A stretch of DNA of 64,000 nt from Mycocentrospora acerina (GCA_022701365.1 JAKUHH010000014.1:248451-312450); one strand, 5' to 3'; counted from the first letter of the stretch, positions 1 through 12,189 are shown. Numbers and translations are program-made. Notes: generated from the letters alone by a model not told the origin.

Positions 1-786
1 CCACATGGCTATATCGTTAGCGACGCCAATACTTGTGTACGAGTTGCCGTTTGTCTGTGGAGGGTCGGGCTTTTGGCACAGTTTCATGAATTCGGGTGAA
101 AAGTCCTCGATGGGTGCGTCAAGGTTGGTGAGGGGCTTGACAGGGTTGTGGCCGTTGACTGCCGTCGAGTTGCCTCGTTTGCGCGATCCTGGAGCGAGAG
201 CAAGGGGTTGGCTCACCATGCTCGTAGATGCCGAGGAGCGGTGGCTGGTCTTGGGTCGTTTGTTTGGTGGTGGCTGATGGTCCCGTGGGCTGCCACTTTT
301 CCGCTCCGAGCTGTTGTAGTGCATGTCGTTGTTGGGGTTGGTCGCCCAGCCGTTGGGCTGCACGGATCCAAGTGGGTCCTTTGTACGCTTCTTGGGGTTC
401 TTGGTGGTCGACTTTGGCCTGCCTTTGCGCTCGCCGATGTTGTGCAACTCGCGGCGCAGGCGTTGTTTCTCGGAGGCGCTTCTCGCGTCGATGGGTCGTG
501 GGAGACAATCTGTGCACTCGTGCACGTCGGGGACATGGTGGGCAGACTCGTAGTAGCAGACAATGTGCTGCCAGGTGTCGCACTTCTCGCACAGGACCGT
601 GTTCCCGTCGTCGTCGGAGAAGCCGCAGATGCACTTGATTGTGGACGACTCTTCGTCGTCGAGCGTGCCATCGAGCGTGGGGGAGCCGTTGAGGTAGGCA
701 GGCGGCGGTGGTGGAGGCTCAGTGTACAAGGCGACGGAAGCGGGCTGAGTGTCAGCGTGCGCCTTGATCGACGACACGTCTGTCAT
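1..786 (-). CDS. SET3: PHD-finger protein, Set3-like (3' part beyond the window edge)
   Basis: Seen: an uninterrupted minus-strand frame of 262 codons from an ATG at 786 to the window edge, with no stop, so the gene is cut at its 3' end. An in-frame TGA at 840-838 precedes the ATG with no other ATG between, which supports this start. Residues about 48-95 form a PHD finger with the spacing C-x-C ... C-x2-C ... H ... C-x2-C (motifs KCICGFSDDDGN, CEKCDTWQH, CTDC). A basic, low-complexity linker follows, then a segment resembling the start of the SET-proximal region of Set3 proteins (EDFSPEFMKL ... GNSYTSIGV). Family knowledge: Set3 is the scaffold of a histone deacetylase complex that binds H3K4 methyl marks through its PHD finger. 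The SET domain itself is outside the window, so another PHD protein remains possible. Confidence 0.8.
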   Translation of the reverse strand, partial: MTDVSSIKAHADTQPASVALYTEPPPPPPAYLNGSPTLDGTLDDEESSTIKCICGFSDDDGNTVLCEKCDTWQHIVCYYESAHHVPDVHECTDCLPRPIDARSASEKQRLRRELHNIGERKGRPKSTTKNPKKRTKDPLGSVQPNGWATNPNNDMHYNSSERKSGSPRDHQPPPNKRPKTSHRSSASTSMVSQPLALAPGSRKRGNSTAVNGHNPVKPLTNLDAPIEDFSPEFMKLCQKPDPPQTNGNSYTSIGVANDIAMW

Positions 787-3225
787 AATCCGGCCGGCGC
801 GCTGGAATGTGGGTGTTGTGGTGTTGTGGTAGCAGGCTCAGGCGCTGTGTGCTTTGGATCGCATGACGCCCCACGCGCAGACGAGCAGAGCGCAGCTGGC
901 GACGGCGGCTCGAGACGGACGCGGCGGCCAGTGTCGAGGAGCAGTCTGCGTGGTGGCACGATCCAGGCAGTGGCAAGGGGGCGGTGGCCACGCACAAGAG
1001 GCTGTCGTCGTGGCTGGCAGCAGCGTGGGCAGGCGCGGGACACGGCGTCGGCAGGAGCACGGCAGCGACGGCGACGGGCGAGTCGACGGGCGGGCAGGGC
1101 GGTCGTGGGCCCGGTCGTGGCGACTGCAGGCAATGCGCCCGTGGGAAAGGAGAAGCGAGGTGGACGGGAGGGCGGCTGCCCTGGGGCGTCTGGCGGCGGG
1201 CCCAACAAAGGAAATCCGCGCGCGCTGGACGGCGTGGCAGCAGCAGGCGGGCGCTGGACGGTTAGCAGGGCAGCAGGGCGGTCGGCGGGCGAGGGCGAGG
1301 GCGGCGACGGGCGGGCGTGGGAGTCAGAAGACGACGGGCAGGGTGGAGGGTGCGGGTTCAGTAGAGACTGGCCTGAGAGGAGAACGAGAAAGGCCCAGTG
1401 GCCGACGCAGACTAGCGTGCCCGTCCGTGCGCCCAGAGCACGCTGAACGCTACGGCTACTTGGATTAGGCGCGAGGGCGCGGGCAGCAGTAGGTTTGGCA
1501 TCAACAAAAAAGCTACGGGCTCCCCAGCAGCGCGTGCTCCGGGGCAGCGCGCCCCGCCGGCCGTGCAGCCGTGGCGTGTGGGCAGTCGTCGCCCCAGGCC
1601 CTGCGGCGAGGGACAAGAGCTGGCCGTCGAGGAGGAGGAGGATGCAGCAGAGACGGGGAGCAGGCTGCGGGTGTGATGAGACGGGCGCAACAGCGTGGCT
1701 CCCAGCACGCCCACCCAATCAGCGCCGCCGCCCGCCCCGCCTAGCCCCGGCGCGGCCTAGCGCCAGCCACCGTCCCGGACTTGTGCGTCCGAGTCTGGCA
1801 GATCAAGTTCGCTGTCGCCCTCGCTGGCGGAACCGTCCACGTCGCTGTGTGCTCAGCGTCGCCGCCGTCGCCCGTCTGCCCTCGCCGCTGCCACGACGCG
1901 CACGCGCAGCAGGCCAGACGCCGCCGCGCGGTGCCACGGCAACAGCCGGGCAAACCGCGCAGCGACGCAGCAGCGCAGCGCTGCAGCGATGCAGCGATAA
2001 GGCAAGAGCTGCAGCAGCCCCGCCTGGACGCTCCTGAAACGCGGCATTACGAGCCATGAAGTCATCTCGCTCGCTCGCTGCCACCAGGGCGCGTCCCACA
2101 CGAGCACTCTTAATCCACGCCGTCCTCATTTCCTTGCGCCCTGGAAACGACGACGATGCTAATCACCGTCCACGAGTCCCCTTTGTGTCCCCAACAGCAC
2201 CCTGGCTTGGGGCAAGCCCTCGTCGACGCAGCCTACCACCGCTAAACACCCGCCCGCCACGCTCCATGTCCCAGCACACCAGCACACCACCACCAGCAGG
2301 CACACGAGGCGCCCCCGCCGCCACAACCTGTCCTCTCACCTCGAAACATGCACTGCGTCCACCCAAGCCGGGTCCCGGAATGCTCGACTGCATGTACCTG
2401 TACTAGCATTACACACGTTCTTGCAGCATCTAACCCCACCGCCTGCTAGTGCGAGGCCGCTACCTGTCCTGGGCAGCCTTTGCCGTTTGACTCTGCGCAA
2501 GGGAACGACAGGTCGTTTGCACGCCCTTGGCTCGAGCCGTCTGCCGCTTGTACGCACACCCTTGTCTGCTTGGCTCTGTTGTGAGGCGCAGAGCCGCACT
2601 GTTTACCTCCCTTGCTCACCATGACGCGCTAGAGTCTGGGGTCAGCACGGATCACAACAGTTCCTGAACTAGGCACGCGGACAGCATGGAAGGTGCAATA
2701 CTAACCATTGGCTGCACACACCCACCACTGATTCTACGAGACGTGACGTGTTTTGTTTGGGAATGCATGAGAGACGCTGTCGAGTGCAATCATGATTTGT
2801 CACATTGACTGCTTGATTGTGCCTACCCCGTTAATAATTGAACAAGCAGTCATCACTCTATAATGGACTTTTGTACAAGCGTCCCGCCCTACTCAACTAA
2901 CTAATCCCTATAACTGAGCTACTGCTCCTTTGCACAACCATCTGCAGGTTTTACGCAGGCTACAATGTTGTTCACGAGGTTCATGCGAGGATGGAAGCAT
3001 ATTCGCTTGGAATTCGTAATAGTAGTGTAAAGAGGGTATACAAGAAACTGGCAGATACAAAAAATCGCCAAATACACTAATCATCATCATCATCAATCAC
3101 AGTACCATCCATCTCATCTCATTCAAACATGTATACCCTCATCCCTCCGCCCATGCATCCTGTCAAGAACACAATTTTTTCACCAAACAAACACACACAC
3201 ACACATACACCCAAATACCACTCAT
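787..3225. other. 2.4-kb intergenic region, very GC-rich in its first half
   Basis: No supported gene. About 787-2100 is strongly GC-rich and open in several frames on both strands, but the translations are Arg/Ala/Pro/Gly-rich low-complexity shadows without recognisable domains. It is probably the promoter and a long 5' leader of the Set3-like gene. From about 2640 the composition becomes ordinary. A short (ATC)n run lies near 3079-3097 and an (AC)n run near 3187-3207, just beyond the 3' end of the purine permease. Confidence 0.6.
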
Positions 3226-5117
3226 TCAAGACTGCGACTTCCCTGCAACACCAACAGTCTCCTCGTCACTCCCCTTCTTCTGGATGCGCGCCCACTCCTC
3301 CTCATCTGCAGGCTGATCGACGTCGTTGGCCGTCAGCTCGGGAATCTCCTCGTCCTCAATCTCCTCGGGGAGAACGAGATTCAAAATCACAGTCACAAAA
3401 GCCACGACAGCGAAGCCGGTTTCCATGACCAGGATGATGGCGTTGTAGAAGCCGAGGAGCGAGCGGTTGGGGCCAGTGTATGTGAAGACAAAGTTGAACC
3501 AGCTACACGATGAGTTAGCCATGAAACTGGTGAATGTGAGAGACCAGCTGAGGGAGAAAAAAAACTTACGTAGGAACCATGGTAGCCCCGAATCCAAGCG
3601 TGAAACCAGCAGTCAAGATGAATCGGTTTCGGCGCGTAAATGGCATCGTGCTGATAATCCTAATACCACTGACCGCCACGGCTGAGAACAAAAACGTCGT
3701 CATGCCACCAAGCACCGCGCTGGGAATCGACACCAACGCCGCCGAAAACTTTGCAAAGATGCCCATGACAATGAGCCAGAAGCAGCATGCGTATCCGGCC
3801 TTCCTGTTTGCGCACCGCGTAAGCGCAATCACACCGTTGTTCTGCGCAAACGTCGACATGGGCGTAATCGTGCAGAGGCCAGCAATGATGCCGTTGAGTC
3901 CGTCGGCGAGAACGCCGCCCTGGATGCGCGAATCGTACAATTCGCCGTCAACCTCCAGTCGCGAAACGTCGCATGTCGCGGTGATGTCACCAATGGCTTC
4001 CATGGCGAGCACCATGTAGACTGCCAGTAGAGGGAGGACTATAGGCCCGTAGACGGAGAGCTTGAATGTGTGGACCCAGACAAAGCTGGCGACGGGCGAC
4101 GCAGTGATGCCGCTGCGGTCAAAGTATCCGCATGCAGCGGCGATGATGCATCCGACGAGCAGGCCCATGACAACGGCGGTCGATTTCATGATTGGCGCAC
4201 CGAATCGCTCCATGATGATGATGGTGATGAAAACGCTGAAGCCGAGACCAATGAATTCCGCGCTGCCCCACGGAAGCGGGTGAGGTGCGTTGATGGTAGG
4301 GCATAGACGGTAGATTCCCGTTGTCGGACGCGACGAGCAAGCATTGCTGCCACCGGCCCAGTTTGTGAAGCCAGACTGGACGAGCTTGACACCGATGAGC
4401 ATAACCGTAGGACCAGTGACCAGAGGTGGGAACACCTTCTTCAGGATTCGCGGAGGGGTAAAGGCCATGAGGACTTCGAGCAGAGCGCAGCAACACTGCG
4501 TTCCTAGAATTGCACCGTAACCATCAGGGCAAGGCAGCTTGGTGCCATTTGCGGATGTAGGGCAGAATCCAGTCTGGTACATTTGGTTGAGCGCACCGGT
4601 GGCCACGGGGATTGTAGCAAAAGAGCAGCCAACGACGGAAATCAGACCAGTACCGATATAATACGGCGTTCCGTAAATGTGGAAGCGGGTAATTTGAATG
4701 GAGGAGAGGAAACCACAGACAATGAGCGCCGACGACACAAGGTACCGCTGTTGGTCCTGCGTCAAGTTTGCTGCACCCGCGAGAATGATCGGAGGCGAGA
4801 TGATGCCTGCCAACATGGCCAGCGCGTGCTGGAATCCAAGAAGAAGAGCGAGGAACACCGGCATGCGGTCGTTTAGGCCAAAGAAAGGTGCTGCCCGTCG
4901 CTCCTTCTTCATAAAGGGAAGATTGGGCCTGAACAAAAAGGCATAGTCGTAGTCGCCAATTAGTCCTTTTCTGCAAATTTGTTAGAATTCAAGTCCACGA
5001 ACCCAAGAGTGTTGTGGTGATATCAACTTACTTGGTAGTAAATGCCTTGACAAGACGTCTACCCTGCTCGCCAAAAGTGCGCTTTGGCTGCGTATCGGGG
5101 CCGATGCGGTCTGCCAT
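3226..5117 (-). CDS. uapA: uric acid-xanthine permease (NAT/NCS2 family, UapA/UapC type)
   Basis: Exons 5117-5032, 4970-3570 and 3502-3226 give 587 residues, close to the usual 570-600 of fungal purine permeases. Seen: an N-terminal GLIGDYDYAFLF segment, about 14 hydrophobic membrane segments, and the NAT signature QNNGVIALTR, whose polar residues bind the purine and set selectivity in this family. ITRFHIYGTPYYIGTG and ETGFAV blocks are also typical. Both introns are short (61 and 67 nt), and the last one restores the VPTWFN junction expected for the family. Role: plasma-membrane proton symporter for uric acid and xanthine, feeding purine catabolism as a nitrogen source. Three HGATAR sites within 450 bp upstream fit AreA/GATA nitrogen control. 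UapA or UapC cannot be decided from sequence alone. Confidence 0.95.
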
Positions 5118-8107
5118 TGTGAAGACAGGTGATCGCGTTTAGGGGAAAGATCCTGCCCCGGTTGTAAAGCTGCGAGGTGAAGTTTCGAGCAGCTTTTGAT
5201 ATCCCTGGCCGAGTATTTAACCCGTGAGGTCAGGCTAATCTCCCGGTGGATCTGATCGAATAATCAATGATAAGAGAACTTAAAAAATCGTAACAAGATC
5301 CTCTGGGCTTAAATGGTCGACTGCAGATGGGCTGGTGGCTTAACAGATATCTGAAGCTTCGACCAGTGGATTGTCTCCGAACTCGCTTAAAGTAATGCAC
5401 TAGTGGTGCCAAAGGAGCGGGTGCTTCTTCGATCTCGCGGGGACAATAGATAGCTGGTAGCAAGATCCTGAACAGAGCTCTGTGTGTTGGAGTGGATGGC
5501 CGATGTGATGTTGAACCTGTCGAACAATGTCTCCTCGTCTTTATACATCTGTGTAGTTATCTCCTCTGCCAACACTCAAGATACACAATTGATCGTCCCA
5601 GAGCATCTAGTTGAGGTCTAGGGCCACCTGAATGCTTCAGCCTCGCTGGAGCTGGCCGAACCGCATCGTGACCCGCCGGGGACAAGGTCAGTTTTCCACG
5701 GGATGCGGTTCGTCGGAGTGGGAGCTGGCGAGTCTTAGGGTGGTTCCCGTGGAGGTCGTTGCTAAAAGCTGTACAAAAGATAGCAGCACGACGTGTGATT
5801 GGTTGGCAGCCGTATACAGCATCGCGGCTATCGGTCACCTCCGATAGAAGATGCCAATGTTGAAAGAAAAGCACTCTGCACACCTCGTCGTACATCCTCT
5901 CCATGAGGAAGAGATGTGCCTGAGCGTGGTGCCGAACCCTCCGATGGTACATCTTCGCCGCACGCCGTATCTCAGAGTGCACGGTGCTGTGCGAAGAGTT
6001 GTGCAAGAAAACGTGGTCTGCCTACAATTGCCTCGCCATCTGCCGAAACGAGCTTCTTGCTGGTTGGAATGTCACCTGCGAGGTCGCAGCGTTAAAACAT
6101 CGAGACGACCATGGCCGTCCTGGTCCCGCCCTTGGTCTTCTTACACTGGTTCTCTCTGGTCAAGACAACACACCAACGCCTATGCCTATGCCTATGCCAG
6201 CCCCGTGAATATGGCCTACCGCCTGTTCACGCCAGGGCATCGATTCTCAGGCATACGGGCTGTGTTTGCATGTAAATCTGCAAAGACTTCTACAGAGCAG
6301 TCGGATCCCCTGACCTTGTCTCATGATGGTTTAAGAAGAGCGTATGGTCGACGACAGTGTACTTCCCCAACGCGACTCTTGCATGTTGACATCTGCAAGA
6401 AGGTCAGATTACCGGTGCCAACGCGACGATCACTCAATCGACCCTAAATATCAAAATGACGAGCGTACAGGAACAGTCAGAAAGCACGCGGCTCATGATC
6501 TGGTATGTACCATGTCCTGCATCTTTTACACTAACACAAATCGGTCGTCAGACGTGATGGATGTTGTAATTTCAAGATTACAAGTACCTAGCATTCGATG
6601 GCAGGGTATGCTTGGAGCCACCAAGGTCCCGACTTGGTGTCATCACTAGTAGGGCGAGGCTTCGGTAATATAGGCACAAGTTACCGTACAGGTAGGTACA
6701 AGAGCCCGTCGACACCACCAACTCGTCTTCAACCGTACTCGCATGTCAACAACCACTGTTGAGTCACAACGTGTGACCTCACTTTGCAGTGCTCCATCTG
6801 CGAAACACTCTGCAGCCAATACTCATCCCAACATGCCAGCAGGTCTCACGGCGGAACGGAAGCTTAACCCAAACTCGGTTGCGACGTGACAGCACCCATC
6901 GACGATACCGAGGGTCATCTGTATGGAGGAAGGAGAGGCAGGATAACGAAACATGGTGTTGAGAAGCAGCTGTCCCAAAAAGGGTTAGGGTTGCGAGGTG
7001 TGCCACGAACCAGGGTCTCTGGCAACGTTGTCAAAAACCTCGGTAGAACTTCATCCAGGCTACCCGGGGGCATGTTGCTGAATACACCTCATACTCTGGA
7101 GAATACTGAAGCCCTTGGAATTGTATCAGATTATTCCGTGTCACCCGGGAGCGGCCTGTGAGGCTGGAGACTCTGACAGAGCAATCTCTTCGAGAACCTA
7201 CGTACTACATATGTACCATGTATGGTTGCAGGGGTGTCTCGGTAGCGCGATTGACGGGATAGCAAGAAGAAAACCTGGAGATAATGCCCTTGTCTGATTT
7301 GCTGGAGGGCCCCCGTCTTTGTCAACGACTATGAGCGGGGCTCGAGAACGAAAAAGATGTATGCTTGCGATGACGAGACTAAGTGGCATCACCACGGCGT
7401 GAGGTCTGCTATGCCCAGGCGAGGCTTTCTCCTGTCTAGGGTGTAGATTTGCCCGGAAACAGACCGCTCTTTGGCTGCTATCTATTGGATTGGCCGGAGC
7501 AGTGCTTAAAGACGCCATAGTCGTTGCCCCGTTACAATTGCTTCATGGCGACGTTGATCTTGTAGAATCTGGGGAACGTTCGAGACGTATCGAGGGGACG
7601 GACTTGCTGCAGAGACCGCCACCCAAAACGACTGCAAGCCCGAGATCAGCGGAGCCTTGACGGCAACGATCCGCCGGGGCACGAATTATTTTCGCAATTG
7701 TCGCAGCATGGGTCGTAGGCCTGTCCGTGGGGCAACTGGCCAGCAAATAACGCGTGGCGAGAAGCGTGCTATGACAGCAATTGTTGTCCCAAAGGGCTCA
7801 AGCGCGCTTCATGCAGGTCCGGTTTATTCGCTTAGTGGATAGAAGTGTTGGGGTTCAACATGTTGCTTCCGCCTGTCTATCCCGAGCCCTGTATTAAAGT
7901 GCATAACCTGCCCGATTGTCCTTTTTCTCCACGCATCCCCTCCTGCTCCTTCCACCCCTCACCCCAGCGCAGTCACTCAGTGGCGTGCTACTCGTTTACT
8001 GTTGGAGCCTCGACAGAAGCAAGAAGACTGGTGTTTAGTTTCTACTAAGCTACCGGCCTCTTCGCCAACCCTCACTCTCCTTCGACACCCCCATCGCTAC
8101 CCCCACG
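5118..8107. other. 3.0-kb intergenic region between divergent permease and OLE1
   Basis: No gene could be supported. Frames of 100-200 codons at 5557-6006 (-) and 5851-6447 (+) overlap each other, lack domains and show no conserved-looking blocks. A 6-bp GCCTAT repeat of about 3.5 copies lies at 6178-6198. The last 250 bases before 8108 are pyrimidine-rich, as expected for a highly expressed fungal promoter and leader. Confidence 0.55.
5269..5562. promoter_or_regulatory. cluster of HGATAR (GATA-factor) motifs upstream of the purine permease
   Basis: TGATAAG at 5268-5274, AGATAG at 5448-5453 and TTATCT (the reverse of AGATAA) at 5557-5562 all lie within 450 bp upstream of the permease ATG at 5117. 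GATA factors of the AreA/Nit2 type bind HGATAR and activate purine permease genes under nitrogen limitation in Aspergillus. Such hexamers also occur by chance, so this is a suggestion. An AT-rich TTAAATA (reverse of 5212-5218) lies about 95 bp upstream of the ATG and could serve as TATA. Confidence 0.35.
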
Positions 8108-9607
8108 ATGCCCTCCCACCAGGCCGTCTCTGGCGATCTTGCCATTGACCCCAAGTTTGCGTCACAGTCGTCTCCCATGGCCAGCACCTCGGAGCCCAAC
8201 CGCAATTCCAAGTACGACCCCAAGAAGCCACACATTACCGACCAGCCCATTACACGGTCAAACTGGTACCAGCACGTCAACTGGCTTAATGTACGTCCCT
8301 TTCCCTACTCTGCTCCAAGTAGCCACAAGTACTAACTCTTGGCCAAGGTCATCTTCATCATTGGTGTTCCCATGTCTGGCTGCGTCGCTGCCTTCTGGAC
8401 GCCTCTGCAGTGGAAGACGGCGGCTTGGGCCGTCATCTACTACTTCTGGACTGGTCTCGGAATCACCGCTGGTTACCATCGTCTCTGGGCCCACAAGTCG
8501 TACAACGCCTCTCTGCCTCTGAGTGTATTCCTCGCCGCTGTTGGTGGTGGTGCCGTCGAAGGCTCCATCCGCTGGTGGAGCCGTGACCACCGTGCCCACC
8601 ACCGCTACACCGACACCAGCAAAGATCCTTACAGCGTCCGCAAGGGCCTCCTCTACAGCCATCTTGGATGGATGATCATGAAGCAGAACCCCAAGCGCAT
8701 CGGCCGCACCGACATTACCGACCTGAACGAGGACCCCGTTGTTGTCTGGCAGCACAAGCACTACATCAAGGTTGTCATCACCATGGGTCTTCTCTTCCCT
8801 ATGGCCGTTGCCGGACTTGGCTGGGGAGACTGGATGGGTGGTTTCATCTACGCCGGTATTCTGCGCATCTTCTTCGTCCAGCAGGCTACCTTCTGTGTCA
8901 ATTCGCTCGCCCACTGGCTCGGTGACCAGCCATTCGACGACCGTAACAGCCCCAGGGACCACGTCATCACTGCCCTTGTCACACTCGGTGAGGGATACCA
9001 CAACTTCCACCACGAGTTCCCCTCCGACTACCGCAATGCTATCGAGTGGCACCAGTACGACCCTACCAAGTGGTCCATCTGGATGTGGAGCAAGCTCGGC
9101 CTCGCCTCCAACCTCAAGCAGTTCCGCGCCAACGAGATTGAGAAGGGTCGTGTCCAGCAACTCCAGAAGAAGATTGATCAGAAGCGCGCCAAGCTCGACT
9201 GGGGTATTCCTCTTGACCAGCTTCCCGTCATCGAGTGGGACGACTATGTTGAGCAGTCTAAGAATGGTCGTGGCTTGATCGCTGTTGCTGGTGTTGTCCA
9301 CGATGTGACCGACTTCATCGCTGAGCACCCCGGTGGCAAGACCCTTATCAAGAGTGGTATTGGCAAGGATGCTACCGCCATGTTCAACGGCGGCGTCTAC
9401 TTCCACTCCAACGGTGCCCACAACCTTCTCTCTACGATGAGAGTAGGTGTGATCCGTGGTGGTTGCGAGGTTGAGATCTGGAAGCGCGCCCAGCGTGAGA
9501 ACAAGGATGTCAACTTTGCCAAGGATGACGCTGGTAACCCGATTATCCGGGCAGGCAACCAGATCACCAAGGTCCAGCAGCCCGTCGCCACCGCTAGCGC
9601 GGCATAG
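8108..9607 (+). CDS. OLE1: acyl-CoA Delta9 desaturase with C-terminal cytochrome b5 domain
   Basis: Exons 8108-8290 and 8348-9607 (57-nt intron) encode 480 residues. Seen: the three histidine boxes of membrane desaturases, HRLWAH (about 105-110), HRAHHRY (142-148) and HNFHHEF (279-285), with membrane spans between them. A cytochrome b5 domain from about residue 355 to 445 carries the heme motif HPGG (388-391) and a second heme histidine near 419. Role: the ER-membrane enzyme that introduces the 9,10 double bond into stearoyl- and palmitoyl-CoA, with the fused b5 domain delivering electrons. The fusion is standard in fungi. It lies upstream of, and in the same direction as, TDP1. The shared 377-bp gap makes independent transcription likely. 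Confidence 0.97.
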
Positions 9608-9984
9608 AGTTCTTTCAAAAATGTGTCTTTAGCGATTTCTGGTGTTTGGGATGCTTTTCAACTTTGGGAAGGCATAATATGTTTTTAGCGTTCGCTAAAC
9701 TATCAAGAGATGGTTTGGTGTGCCTTCCAAAATTTTAGATGGAGTACGCTTGTAGCCTAAACTGGCTTACACAACCTCGCTCAGCGAGACGAATCAACAA
9801 TATATTGTTCACTCTCACTTAACTTGAATATGATTTGTGATGTTACGCTTGCACCATGTCTTTCTTTGAATGAAGCTTACATCAAGTCCGTGCACTATTA
9901 TTGAAAACAACAACATGATATTCTAACTGACTCTACTTCGATTCTCACACCTCGCCATCTGTATCTCAACTCTACACACCCATA
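9608..9984. other. OLE1-TDP1 intergenic region
   Basis: It holds the 3' end of OLE1 and the promoter of TDP1. An AATATATTG element lies near 9799. No further feature is seen. Confidence 0.5.
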
Positions 9985-12157
9985 ATGTCAGCCCACACCA
10001 ACCCTCTACCCAAGCGGCGTAAACTCGCGAACCCAGCAGACGAGCCAACTACTTCCAAACCTGCAGAACCAACCCTCAACACACCCACAAGCCTCGAGCG
10101 GCCCATCAGTCCGCCATTCCGCAGACGCAAAAGCCCCACCCCATTTCCTACCAACACTACTACTACTACCCCTCTCCCCGACGCAGATGACGTAGCACAA
10201 CAAACAATCCTACCAGCATCGGCAAACATCCCGGGACTTACTACCACACACCAACACCAACATCAACATCAACAACATGCAGACGAGACGAGCAAACCAG
10301 GTGCTACAGCTGCACAAGGGAATCTCATCCCCTCACCTGTTCAACTAACCAGGATACGGGATCTCGCGCCGTGGCAGAATGTTGATGCAGTGGGACTGGG
10401 GGAGTTGCTAGGGGACCCGATGATTAAAGAGTGTTGGTGTTTTAATTACCTGTTTGATTTGGGGTTTGTCATGTGAGTGCTTCTTTTTCAGAATACCTTT
10501 TTTTTTCGGAAAAAATCCCTGCCTAGGAGAAAAAGGGGGGAGGGGGGGATGCGGGAATGATTGCGGGGGGGGGGGCAATCTTTAAATGCAGTGCTAATGA
10601 GGGGTAGGAAGCATTTTGATGCTGATGTGAGGGATATTGTCAAGGTCAAGATTGTTCATGGGTTTTGGAAGAGGGATGATGAGAGGAGGATTGCGTTGAT
10701 GGTGAGTCTTTTGGGAGGGAGGGGGGTTTTTTTTTAAAAAAAAAAGGAGACTTTTCTTCACGGTCATTTTGCATTGCATCAAGACTTTTGTTTTCGATTC
10801 ATTACAACTGACAGTCAGGCAGGAGGTTGCAGAAAACTATCCAAACATGGAAGTTTTGAGTGCTTACATCCCCGATCCTTTCGGCACTCATCATTCGAAA
10901 ATGCTGGTTCTCTTCCGGCATGACGACCTCGTTCAGGTGGTCATACACACTGCCAATATGATTCCCAAGGACTGGACCAACATGACGCAGGCAGTGTGGC
11001 GATCCCCTCTTCTTCCATTGCTCCCACAGTTGTTGACTCGGAGCTCAACAAAATACTACCCAATAGGCAGTGGCGAGCGCTTTAAAATCGACCTCCTATG
11101 CTACCTCGATAAGTACGAGAAGCGGCTAGCAGGGTTGACGAAGCAACTTGGTGACTATGACTTCAGTACAGTAAGGGCAGCATTTGTTGGGAGTGCACCA
11201 TCTCGTCAGAGGCCCGCTTCTGCGCAGCCTGATAAGCATACATCATTTGGCTGGCCGGGGTTACAGGAGATTTTATCTAGTATACCCGTAATGAGCCGCG
11301 AGAAAGCTCCACATATTGTCGTCCAGGTCTCGTCCGTGGCGACACTAGGTGCTGCACCGACGTGGCTTACAAACTTCCAGTCTGCTCTCAGCCAACATCA
11401 AAACGAGCCGGAAGCAGGTTCCGCAAACACGTCAGTGTCTTTCGTGGAAAGTTCGCCCGTGGAGAGATTGCCCAATGCGAAGCTCAGTATCATCTTCCCC
11501 ACGCCCGAGGAGATACGCACATCACTCGATGGCTACGGGTCTGGCGGGTCGATACATATGAAGCTGCAATCTGCGCAGCAACAAAAACAGCTCGAGTATC
11601 TCAGGCCACTACTTTGTCACTGGAAACATTCGCCGACACTCCAATCGTCCGGCTCTGGCTCGTCCGCGTCCGAATCTTGTCAAATCGGCAGCCCATCTCT
11701 TGTCGGCCAGGCACTTCGCGGTCCTGCAGCCCCACATATCAAGACATATATACGCTTTAGTGACGAAGAGTACAAGACGATCGATTGGGCGATGCTGACG
11801 AGTGCGAATTTGAGCAAGCAGGCTTGGGGTGATGTAGTGAATAAGAAGGGTGAGGTCTGGGTGCAGAGTTGGGAGACGGGTGTTGTCATTTGGCCTGGAC
11901 TATTCGCCGAGGACGCTGTTATGGTGCCGGTATATGGAAGGGATATGCCTGAGCATCAGAACGAGGAAACTACTACTATTACTACTGACGATAATTTGTG
12001 CGAGACAGGAAGTAGTGGTAGGAGCAAGACGGTCGTGGGATTCCGCATGCCGTATGATCTTCCGCTCAGCCCTTATGGAGTAGACGATATGCCCTGGTGT
12101 GCTTCGATGCAGCATCGCGAACCGGACTGGAAGGGTCGTGCGTGGAGTGGGTGGTAG
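9985..12157 (+). CDS. TDP1: tyrosyl-DNA phosphodiesterase 1
   Basis: Exons 9985-10472, 10608-10701 and 10823-12157 give 638 residues. The first 120 residues are disordered with a basic PKRRK stretch. Seen: two HKD-type half-sites, H218-x-K220 in THHSKMLVLFRHDD and H499-x-K501 in PHIKTYIRF, followed by the SANLSKQAWG block typical of Tdp1. Role: nuclear repair enzyme that hydrolyses the 3'-phosphotyrosyl bond left by stalled topoisomerase I, belonging to the phospholipase D superfamily. Exon 2 was found only by joining frames; its start at 10608 follows a branch-like GCTAATG and TAG, and restores FVM-KHFDADVRD. A competing acceptor at 10600/10601 would add two residues. Both introns are long for this window and contain homopolymer G, T and A runs. 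Confidence 0.93.
10535..10575 (+). repeat. G-rich tract in TDP1 intron 1
   Basis: Within 41 bases there are runs of 6, 8, 3 and 11 guanines separated by 1, 4 and 9 bases. This could fold as a G-quadruplex in the transcript or the coding strand. It lies just upstream of the second-exon branch point and acceptor. Confidence 0.6.
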
Positions 12158-12189
12158 ACTCGCAGTATATTCTAGTCCCTCTTATGTTC

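Noticed and set aside
148..1446. 432-codon plus-strand open frame
   Set aside because: It runs antisense to the PHD-finger gene for its first half and the rest is low-complexity Arg/Gly sequence. It has no domain and no separate evidence.
783..1718. 311-codon minus-strand open frame
   Set aside because: Pro/Ala/Arg-rich translation in a GC-rich tract that is open in several frames. It is not in frame with the PHD-finger gene, which has its own upstream in-frame stop.
5557..6447. Overlapping frames of 149 (-) and 198 (+) codons in the permease-OLE1 gap
   Set aside because: They overlap on opposite strands, have no domains and show no protein-like conserved blocks.
8258..9421. 387-codon minus-strand open frame inside OLE1
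   Set aside because: It is the antisense shadow of the desaturase coding sequence, whose histidine boxes and cytochrome b5 motif are on the plus strand.
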